This document shows positions 22,261-35,400 of a DNA stretch of 64,000 nt, piece after piece. How positions within the stretch are numbered: the first letter of the stretch is position 1; each line of letters opens with the position of its first letter. Source of the DNA: Stenogyne calaminthoides. Lineage: Eukaryota > Streptophyta > Magnoliopsida > Lamiales > Lamiaceae. A program made the position numbers and the translations under genes. Below the pieces are notes generated by a model. It saw nothing but the letters and a program-made list of their open reading frames with translations, did not search any database and was not told where the DNA came from. The stretch is from assembly GCA_037126765.1 (NCBI GenBank), contig JBBCBC010000017.1, positions 21,381,916 to 21,445,915 of the forward strand. Direction: 5' to 3'.

Positions 22261-24495
22261 AGAGTCAGTTGAAGACTTTTGAGGCCAAGTCAGATGAGGG
22301 TATATTCTTAGGATATTCCTCATCTAGCAAGGCTTTCAGGGTTTACAATGCATTTAACCCTACTTGTGGAAGAAATACCCCATGTAGTCTTTGATGAAGC
22401 ATCTTACGAACAAGAGAAATCTGCCTCAGAACAAGATGTACCTGATCAACAAGTACCTGATGCTCAGAAAATGGATCAGCTAATGATCAAGGAACAAGAA
22501 TCAGAAACCGTAATAGTATACATTCCAGATCTAGCTGATTCACCAGATCATTGGATCCTAAGGTACGAAAAAAACTATCGGTGAAGAAGCCGTCTGGTGA
22601 GACAAAAGATATCAACCGAACCATCGATTCGGGGGAACACACGAAGTTCCCCCGAACAGACATCAAAGACATGATGAGTCCAACATCACCGAGACATGTT
22701 CTTATCAAGTGGATCATAATTACGCACCACTCCCCAAATCACTAGTAATGAACCCTTATCGAAATGGATGATGTTCTCCAAACCGATTTATAAATCGAGC
22801 AGAAGGACTGGATAACCGGTCATCCAACCGATCGATCGATCATCGGAGACCCATCCGATAAAGTTAAAACTAGACATCAGTTGGTGAAAGTGCCATGTAT
22901 TCTTTGTTATTTATTTCTATGAAGGAACCAACAACAATAGAGGAAGCTCTACAAGACTTAAGTGGATTCTAGCCATGCAGAAGATTTGGAACGGTTCAGC
23001 CGAGTAAATCAAGTTTGGGAACTGGTAGATGGACCAAATCATCAAGGCGTAATTGGTACGAAGTGGGTTTTCAAGAACAAGAGATGAGAAAAAATGTCAT
23101 CACGAGAAATAAGGCAAGACTTGTTGCTAAGGGGTATTCACAATCGAAGGAATTGATTATGACGAGACCTTTGCACCGATCGCCGCTTAGAAGCCATTCG
23201 TTTTTTTCGGCATATGCTTCCCGAGGGTTCTTTGTGTATCGATGGACGTAAAGAGTGCATTTTTAAATGGGGTACTAGCGAGAGGAAGTTTATGTCTAAC
23301 AACCTCCGGGCTGAAAAAAGAACAACCAAGTGTACCGCTTATTTAAAAGCTCTTTATGGTTCGAAACAAGCTCCTCGAGCTTGGTATGATACACTCTCTC
23401 GGTTCTTGATCGAAAGTGGGTTCACTAAAAGGCGATGGGATGTAACCTTATTCGAGAATAGAAGATGGAGAAGATATTCGATGGTTCGGATTCACGTGGG
23501 CGACATCATCTTCGGATCTCCTAACAAGAGTCTATGTGAAAGATTGAAAAAGTCGATGCAAGGGAAGTTCGAGATGTCCATGATGGGGACGGATGAATTA
23601 CTTTCTGGGTCTCCAGGTGAAGCAAAGTGCAGAAGGAATATTCATCTGCCAAGCGAAGTACACTAGGAATTTATTGGCTAAGTTTGGAGTTCAAAATTGC
23701 AAGGAAGCCAAAATTCCTATGATGACTGGATTCAAGATGGATCCAGATGAGGATGGTCGGAAAACAAATCGAGAAAAGAATATAGGGCTCTCATTGGATC
23801 TCACTGTACCGACCAGAAGAGACCGGATATCACCTTTTGCGATGAGGTGTATGTGCGATTCGAGCAAATCCAATGCAAAAAAGCCACCTAGAAAGCGACT
23901 AAGCGGATTCTTAAGTATATGAAGGGGACAGTAAACCTTGGTTTATTTTACCCATCAGATGATAATCTAGAGCTTAGTGGGTATTCTGATTCTGATTATG
24001 GAGGTTGCAAGATTGACAGGAAGTCAACCTCAGGAACATGTCAGTTTTTAGGAAGTAAACCCGATCTCGTGGTTTTCAAAAAGCGGACATCGATTGCGAC
24101 ATCTCTCTTGATCAAGAATATATGGCTGCGAAGTCGTTGTTCCCAACCGCTTCTGGCTTAGTCAAGCGGTGAGGATTATAACATCGTAGCTAAGAATGTA
24201 CCTATATTATGTGACAAAGAATAGTCTTTATTGCAATCACTCGAGAATCTGTTTCTACATACAAGATGCAAGCATGTGGATGTCGGACATCATTTTATAA
24301 GAGATCATGTTGAAAAGAAGAATATCGAATGGAAAAGATTCACACCGATTTCTGAAAGTCGATATTCTAACCAAGCCACTAGCTGAGATTAGATTCAGAG
24401 AATTGTGTAATGAGCTAGGGCTTCTGGATCTTGGAGAAAAAGCACCTAAAATGATTGATGGATTGTTCTCCAGAACCAGCTGGTTAAGAGACTAA
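22261..24495 (+). pseudogene. RT and RNase H of element E, polymerase motif lost
   Basis: Readable blocks are FEAKSDEGIFLGYSSSSK, ARLVAKGYSQ, RAWYDTLSRFLIESGFTK, NYFLGLQVKQSAEGIF, RNLLAKFGVQNCKEAKIP and GYSDSDYGGCKIDRKSTSG. DILTKPLAEIRF follows near the end (stop 24493-24495). The polymerase motif reads HVGD at 23493-23504 instead of YVDD, so both a Tyr and a catalytic Asp are changed. Frameshifts are frequent. Confidence 0.8.
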
Positions 24496-24626
24496 CCAGG
24501 CTGAAAGGAATCAGTTGAGTTTGGTATCTCAACTGATCAGAAGATCAGTCAAGGAACTGATGTGAGAAATCGATCAGATTTAAGGTTTATCAGATTAAAG
24601 GAAACACTCAATTTAAAAGGAATATC

Positions 24627-25915
24627 TGATTAAATCAGTTGGGTTATTTTACATCTTTGTAAGTCGATTTAACAATTGATATTCAACAAGCAAGATTCAC
24701 AGATTAAAGCCTACAATCGCATAAGAAAGCAGAGAATTTACACAACAATGGAATAATAGAACTTTTCATTGATAAAGACCCGAAGGTCAGATTACATTAC
24801 AAGTTACAAGTACAAAGGACCCGGAGGTCAGTACATAAGTCATAACCGAAAACCCTAAACCTATAACCCTAAACCCTCATCCTAACCCAAGAAGAGCAGG
24901 GGAGAGAGAGATTTTAAATCTGATGCTCTCATTTTCCCCCACTTAATAAGGGTGAGAGAGGCTTTAAAGAAATCCTAAAGTCGCTAGCTGAAGCTAAAAC
25001 CAGTAGAGCGAGAGCGGCGTTGATAGGATTTCTAAGCCAGGAGCCCTTAGACCTGAAGTCAATGGACTCTCCAGCTGTTAAATGGAGCACATGTGCCAAG
25101 AAATTGGTTCAAAGACCTTATGAGCACATGTGTTGCATGAAAAAATTGAGTTGATATACGAAGATCAATTTGTTTGTCCGATCAAGACCGTGATATCAAA
25201 CTCATGTTTTATATCGATCGAGTCTGTTGATCTTTGGTTATGTCATAACGATAGACACACAAGGTGCATACGGTTAGGAGAAGTGTCTTTCGATTCATGA
25301 CAAAGCAGATCCGCCGCCGTGGTGGTAAAGGAGCTTGGCAACAATTGTATGTGAAATCTTTGATGACGACAAAAATAGTGATAAGGGACACACGGGGTTG
25401 ATTTGAGAAGCTGAAATCATTGAAAAAGGGGTAAAGGTTTTTGGGAAGTCTCATTTAGGAAATAAGGGTTCACCGGAATGCATGTTTTTACAAAAGAAAG
25501 ATAAGTATGGTGAATGGGTTATGTTGTGTAAAACTTTGGTCCAATTTATAGAGGCCAAGCAAAGGGTGCAAATGCAAATTTGATTTCAAAAAGCCTTTTA
25601 GAGAAATTTGCATCACAAAGACAAGCGGTAGAAAGAAATCACGCGACCGATAATTGGATAAATTCTACGGATTGACATATCAAGATATATGACGGGCGAT
25701 AATTACAAGATATGTCAAATCGCCAACTTAGGGAATAGAGACTACTATTCTAGACTAAGTTTTGGCGGTAACACTCATCCCAAGAATTGGCTTGATCGAG
25801 AAGAATCGGATTAGGTCAACCAAAAATCGATTACATATCTAAATCGATCGATAAGGAAGATCAGTTGAACTTGAAACCTCAACAAATCAGATATATCAGT
25901 CTATGAGAAAACAGA
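24627..25915 (-). repeat. 1.29-kb insert in the post-pol spacer of element E; candidate antisense solo LTR
   Basis: It is flanked on both sides by AATATC (24621-24626 and 25916-25921). It is absent from element A at the matching place (2390-2396), and it is shared with element D from 63202 to the window end. The plus-strand text begins TGATTAAATCAG and ends near GAGAAAACA. A minus-strand TATA-like CCTCTATAAATTGG reads from 25541-25554. Telomere-like AACCCTAAA-type motifs lie at about 24845-24890. No ORF of note. An antisense solo LTR fits best; a captured host fragment is possible. Confidence 0.5.
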
Positions 25916-26672
25916 AATATCAGTTGAAGGGGGAACTTCAACTGATCGAGGAGGATCAGGAGGGAAATCAAACACAAAATGAAACAGATCAGTTGAAAAG
26001 AACAGTTGGGAAATTATAAGGTTTAGGCAGAAAACTAAGATCAACAAGTGGAATCAACTTCAAGTGGTATTGACTGATTACTATATCAGTCAATCAGATA
26101 CGCCTTTCTTTTCCCTTGTTATTTGCTTATTCATCGGATTTTATCTGTTTTTATTTGCCTTACTGTACGCATTACCGTGTGACGTATCCCCTGCAAATCA
26201 TTTAATGCGGACGTGGGGTACATGTATTAATTGCTACAAAATGAGCTTTTAAATCCAAAAGGTTTTTCGTACGTGCTTTTCCCAACCATTCGATCAAAAC
26301 CGCTTAACTGGATCGCCTAATCTTTTCAAGCGGTTGATCTTCCAAATCTTGTCTTTTTTCCTCCTCATCTTTATAAGGTTCATCAAAAACCCTACCGAGT
26401 TTTCCAAATCACAAACTTGCGTTTTATTTTCTCGAAAACTCTCCAGATTACTTCTTTTTGCGATTCAAAGTGTTTTTTCTTAAGTCTCAAATCCGAAAAA
26501 GCGAGAATCTGGTAATTTCGATAATTTGATGAATCATTCTTTTAAAACCATTGATCTTAAAGATTTTGTCAATCGATGATATCCCGTATTATGTTTTATT
26601 GTTTCTTGGTTTCATGATATGTGATATTCTTAGTATTTATGCACAATTTTAACCGAATCTATCTTATCGTAG
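25916..26672 (+). promoter_or_regulatory. Promoter-like leader of the additional ORF in element E
   Basis: It opens with a hairpin: ATCAGTTGAAG at 25919-25929, loop GGGGAA, and the complementary arm at 25936-25946. TGACGT lies at 26180-26185, ACGTGG at 26211-26216 and TATA-like TCTTTATAAGG at 26368-26378. A leader follows, with splice-donor-like CTG|GTAATT (GT at 26512-26513) and acceptor-like ATCGTAG (AG 26671-26672) directly before ATG 26673. ACGTGG-to-TATA spacing is 157 bp, against 158 bp in element A. Confidence 0.5.
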
Positions 26673-29600
26673 ATGATCACTCACGGTATGGGTAAAATAA
26701 TATGCAACTATCGGAATGGCATTAAGGATTGTCGAGGACAAGTTCGTACAATTTGGGGTGACAAAGGATCGGAATCAATGGAAGTAGAGGAAATTCAAGA
26801 AAGCAGGACTTGAGAAATATTGTCTTTGCTCCATCGCAATCCAAAGGATGATCAAAGATGAAGCCCTCGAATTCGTAAGGAATTTAAGGGTGGATCTGAT
26901 GCTCGGGAGAAGAACTACTTTCGGCAATCAACGGAGAAGAGATCGACCGGCGAATGAGGATATAACTCGTCTGTTCAAACCTACCAAAAGCGATCTAATT
27001 TGCTCACTCTGAGGGAGAATCAAGATGAGTGATAAACGAGCTCATCGAGAGAGGTTGACAAACATCATCGTCGGGTTTTTTCAAAGTTAATGCTCAAGAG
27101 GAAATACCGATTGTTGTTTGATATTTTGTCAAAAACAATTATGGGTATTTCATTCAATTTGAGATGCTCTTACATCGGTCAAATTGTACAAAGATGGTCG
27201 CAATAATTGATGAAGCCAAGAACATCAATTGGCATGGGTTCCTAAAGGCCATTCTACTCCAAGAACATGATAAATTTGGAGTTGATGAGTGGAGGCGGTG
27301 TCTATCTCAAGAAGAGGATCGCAATCTCAACAAGGTTGCGCTTATCCTACAAGACAAAATGCCAAATGCCGGATGGGGAGCAGAATGGATCAAGCCCTAC
27401 AAGGCATTCCTCTCCACCACTTTAGCCATATTTGGGCCACAGACGACGATATATCGCCAACTCCCCAAAGACTAAGAAGGAAAAAGCAAGGAAGCAACAA
27501 CCGTCTACACCGTAAGCCCCAAGAAGAAAAAAGAAATCGGTGAAGGTCCAGAAAAAGAGGTCAAGAAAGTGAAAGCAAGCCTCCATGACTGGATCTTAGA
27601 AGATGAGTCGGATGAAGAAAGAGCGCCAGATCGGTCTGTTGCACCACAAAAAATCGGTGAAAAATCGAATGAGCCCGGGCTTTCTCGGTAGAGCTCCCGG
27701 TTCATTACGAGGAGGAAAAGACGAGGCGAGCGATCTCCTTCTCCTCCGGCGAGGCGATTCACCACTCGGACTAATGGTCACGAAAGCATGTCTCTCCTAC
27801 TCTTCCACTGCCCTTGAACACGAAACTACATCGATCCGCGAACCCAAACTACATGATGCGAACACGAAACTACATCGGATTCCAAACCGAAATCGCAACA
27901 TTTTGCGAACTAGAAACCTTACGCATTGTTGTGGAACCCGGAATCGTTGCCTCCACAGTGAGAACCTCTGCAGGTCGAGCCTATCAGACAACTTCCACCT
28001 ACTCAAGCACCACCAGAACCCTCCACATCTCATCAACCGGAATCTGGACAGACAATTCCTGAGTCTAGATCATCAAAGACCATCACAGGGAAAATAGTCA
28101 GAATGCAAATCGAACGAGAAATTGATGAGATGTATCCAGAACTGGTCGCCCATCCTACTATTAGAGAACAAGTTATGGAGATCCTCACCTGGAGAGATCT
28201 CAGATTAAAAAGCTTCTCAGATTTTATAATGATTATTGAGCAAATGGGCGGTGCTGATGAGTTTGCAGATTTTGATTTCGATATGAGGAAATCTGCTAAA
28301 GTAGGATCACCGGTGAGGTGATTACTTACTGAATCTATCAAAGCTCGATCCACCGGAAGCTAAGGTTGAATGAACCAAGGCGAACCGGAGACTGCTCAAG
28401 AAGCTCTTGAAGCGAGATGCTTTATAATGAAGGATCAGGAGTCTGCGATGATAGTGGGAACGGTGCCGCGATTCATGACCAACCTTTGGAGGCACAAACA
28501 ACTAAGATCGATCAAGTGGATTTAAAAACATTCCAACATCACATATAACCGCCGATCAATTTCCGGAAATCGATCTTGTCTCAAAGATCTTTCGAAAAGA
28601 AGAAGTTGAGGGAGTGATAGGTGATCGAGGAGAGATTGGCCTCAAAGAAATAATGATCAAAGGGAATTGACTATTTCCCAGATTGCAAATTTATCAAAGA
28701 TCGGTTCTCCCAAACTGTGACCACCGTGGTTCTGCCGAACTTATAAAATCCGTTGATGACAAGTCGACATGTGGATCAACAACAAGTTTTTTTTTCGATG
28801 CTCCATGAAAAAACTAATTTTTACACTCTCTAATCGCCATGGAATCTGTCCAAGACCGAGCCGATCTCGAAGGTTGAACATCTAACTTCTCAAGTTCGTG
28901 TTTATCAGTAACAGATCTCAACAGGCAATATCGGTCGGGTTTTGGATCCCTAACTTCCCACCTCGCGACTCTTTTTGATCAAACCAAAAAGGGGAAGGAC
29001 GGAGTGAGAAACCAACCGACATGATCGTAACAACGAAGACCTAATTGCATAGGTTGAAGCCTATGGACAAAGACTAGACCATCCGGATCTCTTTGCTAAC
29101 GAAGTCTCGGAAAAGATGGAAAAGTCAAAGGCAAGAAAGGTAGTTGTCGCGAGTCTTTGGGACATCACAAAAGGTAGGCTGCTTCTTGGGGCGGGAAATC
29201 ACAACTCACGAAAACCACTCGGCCACAACTGCACCAGCCCACTCGGACACAACAGACCAGCCACCACTCGGACTAAAATAGTCACAAGAAGACAATTAAG
29301 CAGATACAGCCGATAATGAACGGCCGAGAAATCGGCCCAAAGAGCAAAGGTCAAGAGGTTCAAAAAAAAAGAAGAAAGAAGGGCAAAAAAATTGAGAGGC
29401 GTAAAAATCAAGAAAAATTCAGATCGAGAGCTTAAGAAAGGAAAGGTCGAAAATCAGTGTACGTAACCTCAAACCGCCAAGAAGAGTTGATGAGATCATT
29501 CCAAAAACCGCCGCACATGCTAAGAGGTTTGAGGAATGGAACAAGATCAAGTGAATGGCTTCGGATGCTTTTGTCCTTAATCTTGTTCCACGAGAAGAAT

Positions 29601-29899
29601 CTCCGGATGATGAATTCCTCATTTGGTTAGAAAATAAATATCCAGTTTTTTCAAGTATCCGGAAAATGAGGCCAAACTTATCAATGTAAAAATATCTCCA
29701 AGAGTATGATCATTGGATTACTCAAGAAGGCGAGATGGCTCATTTGTGATGGCATTTGGAGATTCTACTTTGACATCTGAGCAAAACGTATATAACTGAT
29801 CCTCAGCAGACCAATGATGTCAAATGGAAACTATATCAGATCTTCAACGTACCTCAAGATCAAAGAGAGATGCCAGAAGGATACAAGCCTAAAGAGTGA
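26673..29899 (+). pseudogene. Post-pol additional ORF of element E, decayed
   Basis: ATG 26673 (MITHGMGKIICNYRNG) follows an acceptor-like AG. A later readable block is KMVAIIDEAKNINWHGFLKAI and KFGVDEWRRCLSQEEDRN (27194-27310), comparable to MTAIIKKASDMDWLGM in C's ORF. Another is EIDEMYPELVAHPTIREQVME with WRDLRLKSFSDFIMIIEQMG (28115-28250), matching LCPELDQHPGIQHQIEEI in C. It ends at TGA 29897-29899, about 190 bp before the polypurine tract. Frames change many times. Function unknown; it occupies the position where Sireviruses may carry an env-like gene. Confidence 0.7.
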
Positions 29900-30092
29900 A
29901 GAATCGAAGACTTCTCGGGATCATTTGTTTTTAAATTCAAACTTTTTACGATGTAACATGTAATCGACATATCTAATGAGAAAATTTTATTTTCTGATCC
30001 TAAGACAAAATTTCATTGTCTTCTGATTATGTGCTCTTTATTGTTCTATATTTATCAATTGTGTTTGGTTTCTCAGGTGTTTTGGTTTTATC

Positions 30093-30106
30093 AAAAAGGG
30101 GGAAAT
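30093..30106 (+). promoter_or_regulatory. Polypurine tract of element E
   Basis: AAAAAGGGGGAAAT lies directly before the LTR start at 30107 and is identical to the tracts before LTR2 and LTR3. Confidence 0.85.
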
Positions 30107-31645
30107 TGTTGGGAAATTTATAGTTTTGATAAAAGTTCGTAAACACATGTAATAGGACCGATCGGACTGTTATTGGTGATCGATGTTTATATTACCGTTT
30201 ATAGAATACCAGTTGATAATTGATGTAATAGATAGGTCACATATTGAGGGGGAACCTCAATATGTATAAGTCGAATCCGAAAATCCAAAGAACGGTGATA
30301 TCAAGCCGGGCGAATGCTAGAGAAGAAACGAAGATCGGATCGATCGATCTAGTCGGATATCTCAAAATTTGAAGTCATAAAGCTCAAACTCGAATACTTG
30401 AAGATCGGATGACTTCGGAAGATCGGACGGAAGACCTACATCGGTCGAGTCCGCTAGTTGAAGCTAAGTCAGCCCAGGCACCGGAAGACTCCATCGGGTA
30501 GGTGATCGATTCGATTCGATCGGTCACCGTGAAAACCGATGTTTCACCTAATCATACGTCTATGATCGAACAAGAAGAATGTCAACCTTAGTTGGAAGAA
30601 CAAACACCGAAAAGTCGTTTGTTAACCAATAAGAACAAGACACGTATGGTCGGGAGGCAATTAAGGGATTTGATCTCTCTCTCTAACGGCTATAAAATAC
30701 AAGTTCACGCTTTCGGCCATGCCGTTCCTGAAGCACGTCACATCAATCCTGCAAACCTACCTAATATAGCCTGAAATTCAAATTGCTCTCCAACGGCTCT
30801 TTGATTTCAAGGTCTATAAATATGGGATCACACTTGAGTGAAAAAAAACCGAAACTCTTCGAACAATCAAGAAGCTCAAGCAATTATCGATTTCCGCATC
30901 GAAGAACACGATCAAGAAGATTATTTTATTAAGTGTTCATCCCATAAGTTCTTAGCATAGAAATCTTTTCATCTAGTTGATAGGCTACCTTAAACACTAG
31001 AAAAGATTTCATAGTTGGAACCAAAACAATCTTATCCAAACCCAAGTTAGGTTAAGTTGTTTAGCAAGATTTCAGACTAGGGTTTCTAGTTCGATTTACG
31101 GGATCGGTTGAGTGAGAACTCCTTAAATATCTAGTCGGTGTCTTGTGTTGAACTAACACATAAAACTAAGTTCGGTTGGTTAAGTTGGTGCCCCTTGTGA
31201 TAGGGAAAAGAGTGGACGTAGGGAGAATTTGGTTTGTCCGAACCACTATAAATCTTGTAATGCCTTTTACCGCTTTGATTAACTGTCTACACAATTGCAC
31301 ACAACCTTTAAAGCGCATACATATTCTAAGTTGAGATCGGCTAGCACCAAACGATCCGATCAAGCTTTGACACTTGATCAATTTGGTTAAAACACTAACT
31401 TTGGAATCGATTTATAAAAACCGGTTTTTCACGGGTAAAACTTAAGCTTCAGACACATCAGTTAAAGCGATAGTTACCGAACTAATCGCCTTGCGATTAG
31501 TAAGTTGGTTATCGACCCAAACCGATTCACTCAGACTCGATCGGGCTAATCGCCCTCACACCTGATCTGCACAAAAAGTTTTCAGAAGTCTATTCACCCC
31601 TCCCCTCTAGACTTCTGCCCTCACTAAACCCGTTCGGGACCTACA
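30107..31645 (+). repeat. 3' LTR of element E (1539 bp)
   Basis: Termini are TGTTGGGAAATT and GGGACCTACA. The hairpin at 30239-30265 has arms ACATATTGAGG/CCTCAATATGT. The TATA motif CTATAAATAT is at 30814-30823. It is clearly more diverged from LTR2 and LTR3 than they are from each other, and its U3 tandem repeats are largely lost. It is followed by AATAT and then C's spacer. Confidence 0.85.
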
Positions 31646-32402
31646 AATATTGTTGGGAAATACTAAGGGATAGGCTACCATCAGTAAGGTCAACAATAAT
31701 CAAGCCAACCAGATCAGATCACAGTTGTAACTGATTGATTACAATATCAATCAGTCAGATACATTTCTTATTTATCCCTTTCTGATCATCTTATATGCCT
31801 TATTTAAATTGGCTTTTACTACTGTTTTCTCTTAACTTTGTGATGAATGCACTGCAAAACATTAAATGCGGACATGGGAATATGTATTTAATGCGTTTTA
31901 TTGCGAATTTTTGAGTCCAAAATACGAGAAGACTACTTTTCTCAACCGTGTGATTAAAACACTTTACGGTAGGACTAATCTCAAATTTATTGATTTCAAA
32001 ACACGGATACTTGAGTACCTATGGGAAGTTGTGCAAAGAGGTTTCCCTCGCATAATATAAATCCAAATCTTTCTCAGAAAACCTCTTTCCACTCCTTCTT
32101 CTTCTCAGTTTCTTAAAAGATCAAACTCTCAAAATCTTCAGAAACTATTTTCAAAAATCGATTGATTCTATTTTCACGTTTATTCAAACCTACAAATCAA
32201 TATCTGGTAATTTTCTTTTAAGTACTGCATAACTTCAATCATAGTGGTTATTAGGTTTACAAATCGTGCTGCAATGTGTCTGTAATTTATATCTGCATTG
32301 ATCTATATGCTTATTTGTTTAATTCATGCTTAGATTGCTGGTTTGACTAAGTTTATTGAAATAGTTTACTCAAACTAATATCAGTTTGCATATCATACAG
32401 AA
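31646..32402 (+). promoter_or_regulatory. Promoter-like leader of the additional ORF in element C
   Basis: It starts with AATAT then TGTTGGGAAATACTAAGG, text also found at 2463 in element A. TGCAAAACATTAAATGCGG at about 31852-31870 corresponds to the TGCAAATCATTTAATGCGG block of A and E. TATA-like ATAATATAAATCC is at 32052-32064. A pyrimidine/A-rich leader follows to CTG|GTAATT (GT 32207-32208), with acceptor TATCATACAG (AG 32399-32400) two bases before ATG 32403. The apparent intron is 194 bp. Confidence 0.5.
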
Positions 32403-35400
32403 ATGGCACATCTTATTGCACGAAAGGGCCAAGGCAAAAAGTTCTGCAATTTCACATCAATGAAGAAGGATATCATTGATGAGAAATATGTAGTATTTTC
32501 GGTCACCTCAGATCCTGAATCGTTGGAAATTCTGGAGTGCCTGCGAGCGTGTGGTCTTGAACAATACTGCTCTAGACATCATAACATAGTCCACACTCAT
32601 GAAGCCCTAGAATTTCTGTATAATCTATAGAAGGACGAGGATATTGATGCTGGTTTGATTTCTTCCGTTGGAGGATTGGAAGTACGAGTCTCGAATGATG
32701 ATCTTCAGAGAATCTTTGGTCTCACTCGAGGAAGCATCAACCCAGAAACCTACACAACTGATGTAGGAGAGAAAGACTTTCTTGAAGCCGAAATTTGTTG
32801 AGGCCGACAAATAAGGATAATCATTTGAATGTCAAAGCTCCCTTACGAAGAGGAAATATCGCCTTCTCTTTGAGATTGTTCAGAAGGTGATTCTGTGCTC
32901 AACCTACAGTCTTGATGCTGTCACAACTTATAAGATCAGTGTCATGACTGCAATCATCAAGAAAGCATCCGATATGGATTGGTTGGGTATGTTCAAGGAA
33001 AGATGCGGAAAGACTTCGGGGAAGTTCGACCGAGCGAGAGGAATGAAGTGTACTTATCCTCCAGATGCTCTTTCATGCACACAATCTCAATCATTCTATC
33101 AGACAAGCTGCCAAATAATTATGAATGGAATGAGAATGGTGCGAAGGTGTATCAAGCAAAGCACAAGGCCATCTTGGGGGGGATGAGTCTCTGCTGGCGG
33201 CCCGATGAGGATCCTACTCCCTATGTGCCAAAAACCAAAGGAGAAAAGAAGGAAAAGAAAAGGCAATTGCATCTTCGATATAATCGAAGCGCGAGGAACG
33301 GCCATCGAGAAGAAGAGGTTGAAGAGGAAGGACACGCCAAGAAACAGTTGCTTTCAGCGTAAACGCCGAAGAGAGTCACTTCTCCTCTAAAAATCGCTCC
33401 TAGTCCGCCAAAGAAGTTCACGAGCGGAGGATCGATTCAAAGTTGAATCGGGAGAGTGGGGTTAGCGATCGATTCTGAGCACACTGCAAGTGGAGTTAGG
33501 GACGAGCAGATGCTCGAAGGAGAAGGAGAGAGAACGGTTGTAGGAACTGAAGTGGAGCACTCTGAGGGAGAATCACCATCTGATTCTCAGCCTCTCAGCA
33601 AAATCTTCCAGAAAGAAATATCACCTACACCCACTTCCAAATCGCCATCACCCTCTCCTCAAAAATAATTATCATTACCACCCTCTCCCCACAAAACATT
33701 CTCACCCTCACCCTCACCAGTCAGACAACCCCCTTCACCCAAATCTCCCACTCCCCCAACCATTGAACCTGTTCAGGAAACTGAACCCCCTAAACAAGTG
33801 GTAAACGAACCTGAACCTCAACAACCTACAGCCAGTGAACCACATATATCCCCATCTCACTCCCAATCTCCAGAAAAGATACCAGAACCTGAGAGATCTA
33901 ACAAACGTGTGTCCATCTCTCACAATCCTTTCAACACCAGAACCGTGCTTGCTTCACCTGATTCAGAAAGCCCTATTATAAGAATTATGAAGCAACGTAT
34001 CAAGGAGTATCTGCTGGACCTGTGCCCTGAGTTGGATCAACACCCTGGCATCCAGCATCAGATAGAAGAGATTGTGTTCTGGAGAGATATAAGATTGAAG
34101 AGCATCGAAGAGTTTCTGATCCTCATGAAATCTCTGGGCTCTAACTTCTTTGTAGATCTGGAGATGAAGTGTTTCGAGAGTGTTGGGATTGATAGTGCTT
34201 TTGAGTTGGCCTCTGAAGATGATATCAGATGGTTGATTCATGATAGGTTTGGGATTGCTGATAATAAGGAGGAGAATGTACAACCTCCTTCTTATACATA
34301 TCTTGAGGGAGCTGCCGATGAACTAAGAATGGGTGTTGCAGATGAGACCCAGCTTGGCAAGGCATCAACATCTGACCAGACTGCTATGCTGAGCTCCGAT
34401 ACCCTAGATCTTAGTTTTGAGAAAATTCAGGATGGGGTAAAAGCTGCCATTGAAGAGAAATTCACAGCTCTCACAGCAGATCTGATGAAGCGTTTTGAAA
34501 AAGAGCAAACGAAACTGGTTGACAGAGAAAGGAGTCTCACAGTTGAGAAACTCACACAGATGTATAATGCCATCCTTTCTGATGTGATGCAACTAGTTAA
34601 TCCTCTTGATGAGAAGCTCACTCTCCAGTCTGATAAACTCAAAGTTCAGACGGACATGCTCAATGAAACACAGGTTCTACTGGAAAGTGTCTGGGCATCC
34701 CTGGAAAAGACTGACAACCACATGGATATGGGTTGGAAGCATTTTGTGGCTTCTACAGAACGTGCAAGGAAGGATATTGAATTTGCTCTTAGACGATTTC
34801 TAGCTCCTGCACCTTCTGCAACCGCTCAGATCACTCCTCTTGCTGTTGAGGAACTCAGGGAGGAGATGACAAGGCAGTTTAATGCTCTGAATCCCAGGTT
34901 GTCCAACTTTTTTGATGAAACCAAAAAGGGGGAAGGACAAGAGAAAGAAGAAAAACAGACACAGATGGTAACCATTGCATCTTTTCCAGAAGCCACTGTA
35001 TCTGACTTGCCTGAAGCCACTCCATCTACTGATCTTGTTGCTCTAAAAGAGACTGTGGAGCAACATAGCAAAGAACTCAAGGATCAAGGGAAGGAGATCA
35101 CTGAGCAGAAGATTGCTCTTTCAGATGTTATTGCCAGAGTAGATAAGATTGAAGACTTCTATTCTTCTGTACAGAAAAGGATGGAAATTGATGATCAGGC
35201 CAAGAGCCTTGAACTTGCGAAGAAACTAGCAGAAGAAGACGAACAAGATGAACCTGAGCAAACTCTGAAGAGAAAGAAAGGCAAGGGCAAGATGTTGAAA
35301 TCTACTGCTGAAGTTCAGAGACAAGGGCAATTACCCTCTACCAAAAGCCAGATGTCTCCTGAACAAATTCAAGAGCAAACCAGACAGAGAATAAAAGAGG

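Larger units (their letters stand above)
19398..31645 (+). mobile_element. Element E: nested copia, 5' part deleted
   Basis: Starting mid-Gag at 19398, it contains a partial Gag, protease, integrase, RT, RNase H, a post-pol insert, an additional ORF, a polypurine tract and an LTR (30107-31645) of the same family as C. Directly after the LTR comes AATAT and then C's own post-pol spacer. E probably inserted into C's spacer, and a deletion then removed C's RNase H, E's 5' LTR and half of E's Gag. Confidence 0.75.

Noticed and set aside
24845..24890. Telomere or interstitial telomeric tract
   Set aside because: Only a few degenerate CCCTAAA-type motifs inside a copied insert (also at 63425-63460); more like teloboxes than a telomere.
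27600..27800. GC-richer stretch as captured host or bacterial sequence
   Set aside because: It lies in frame context of E's additional ORF, and CG gain is explained by the CAG/CTG-to-CG pattern.
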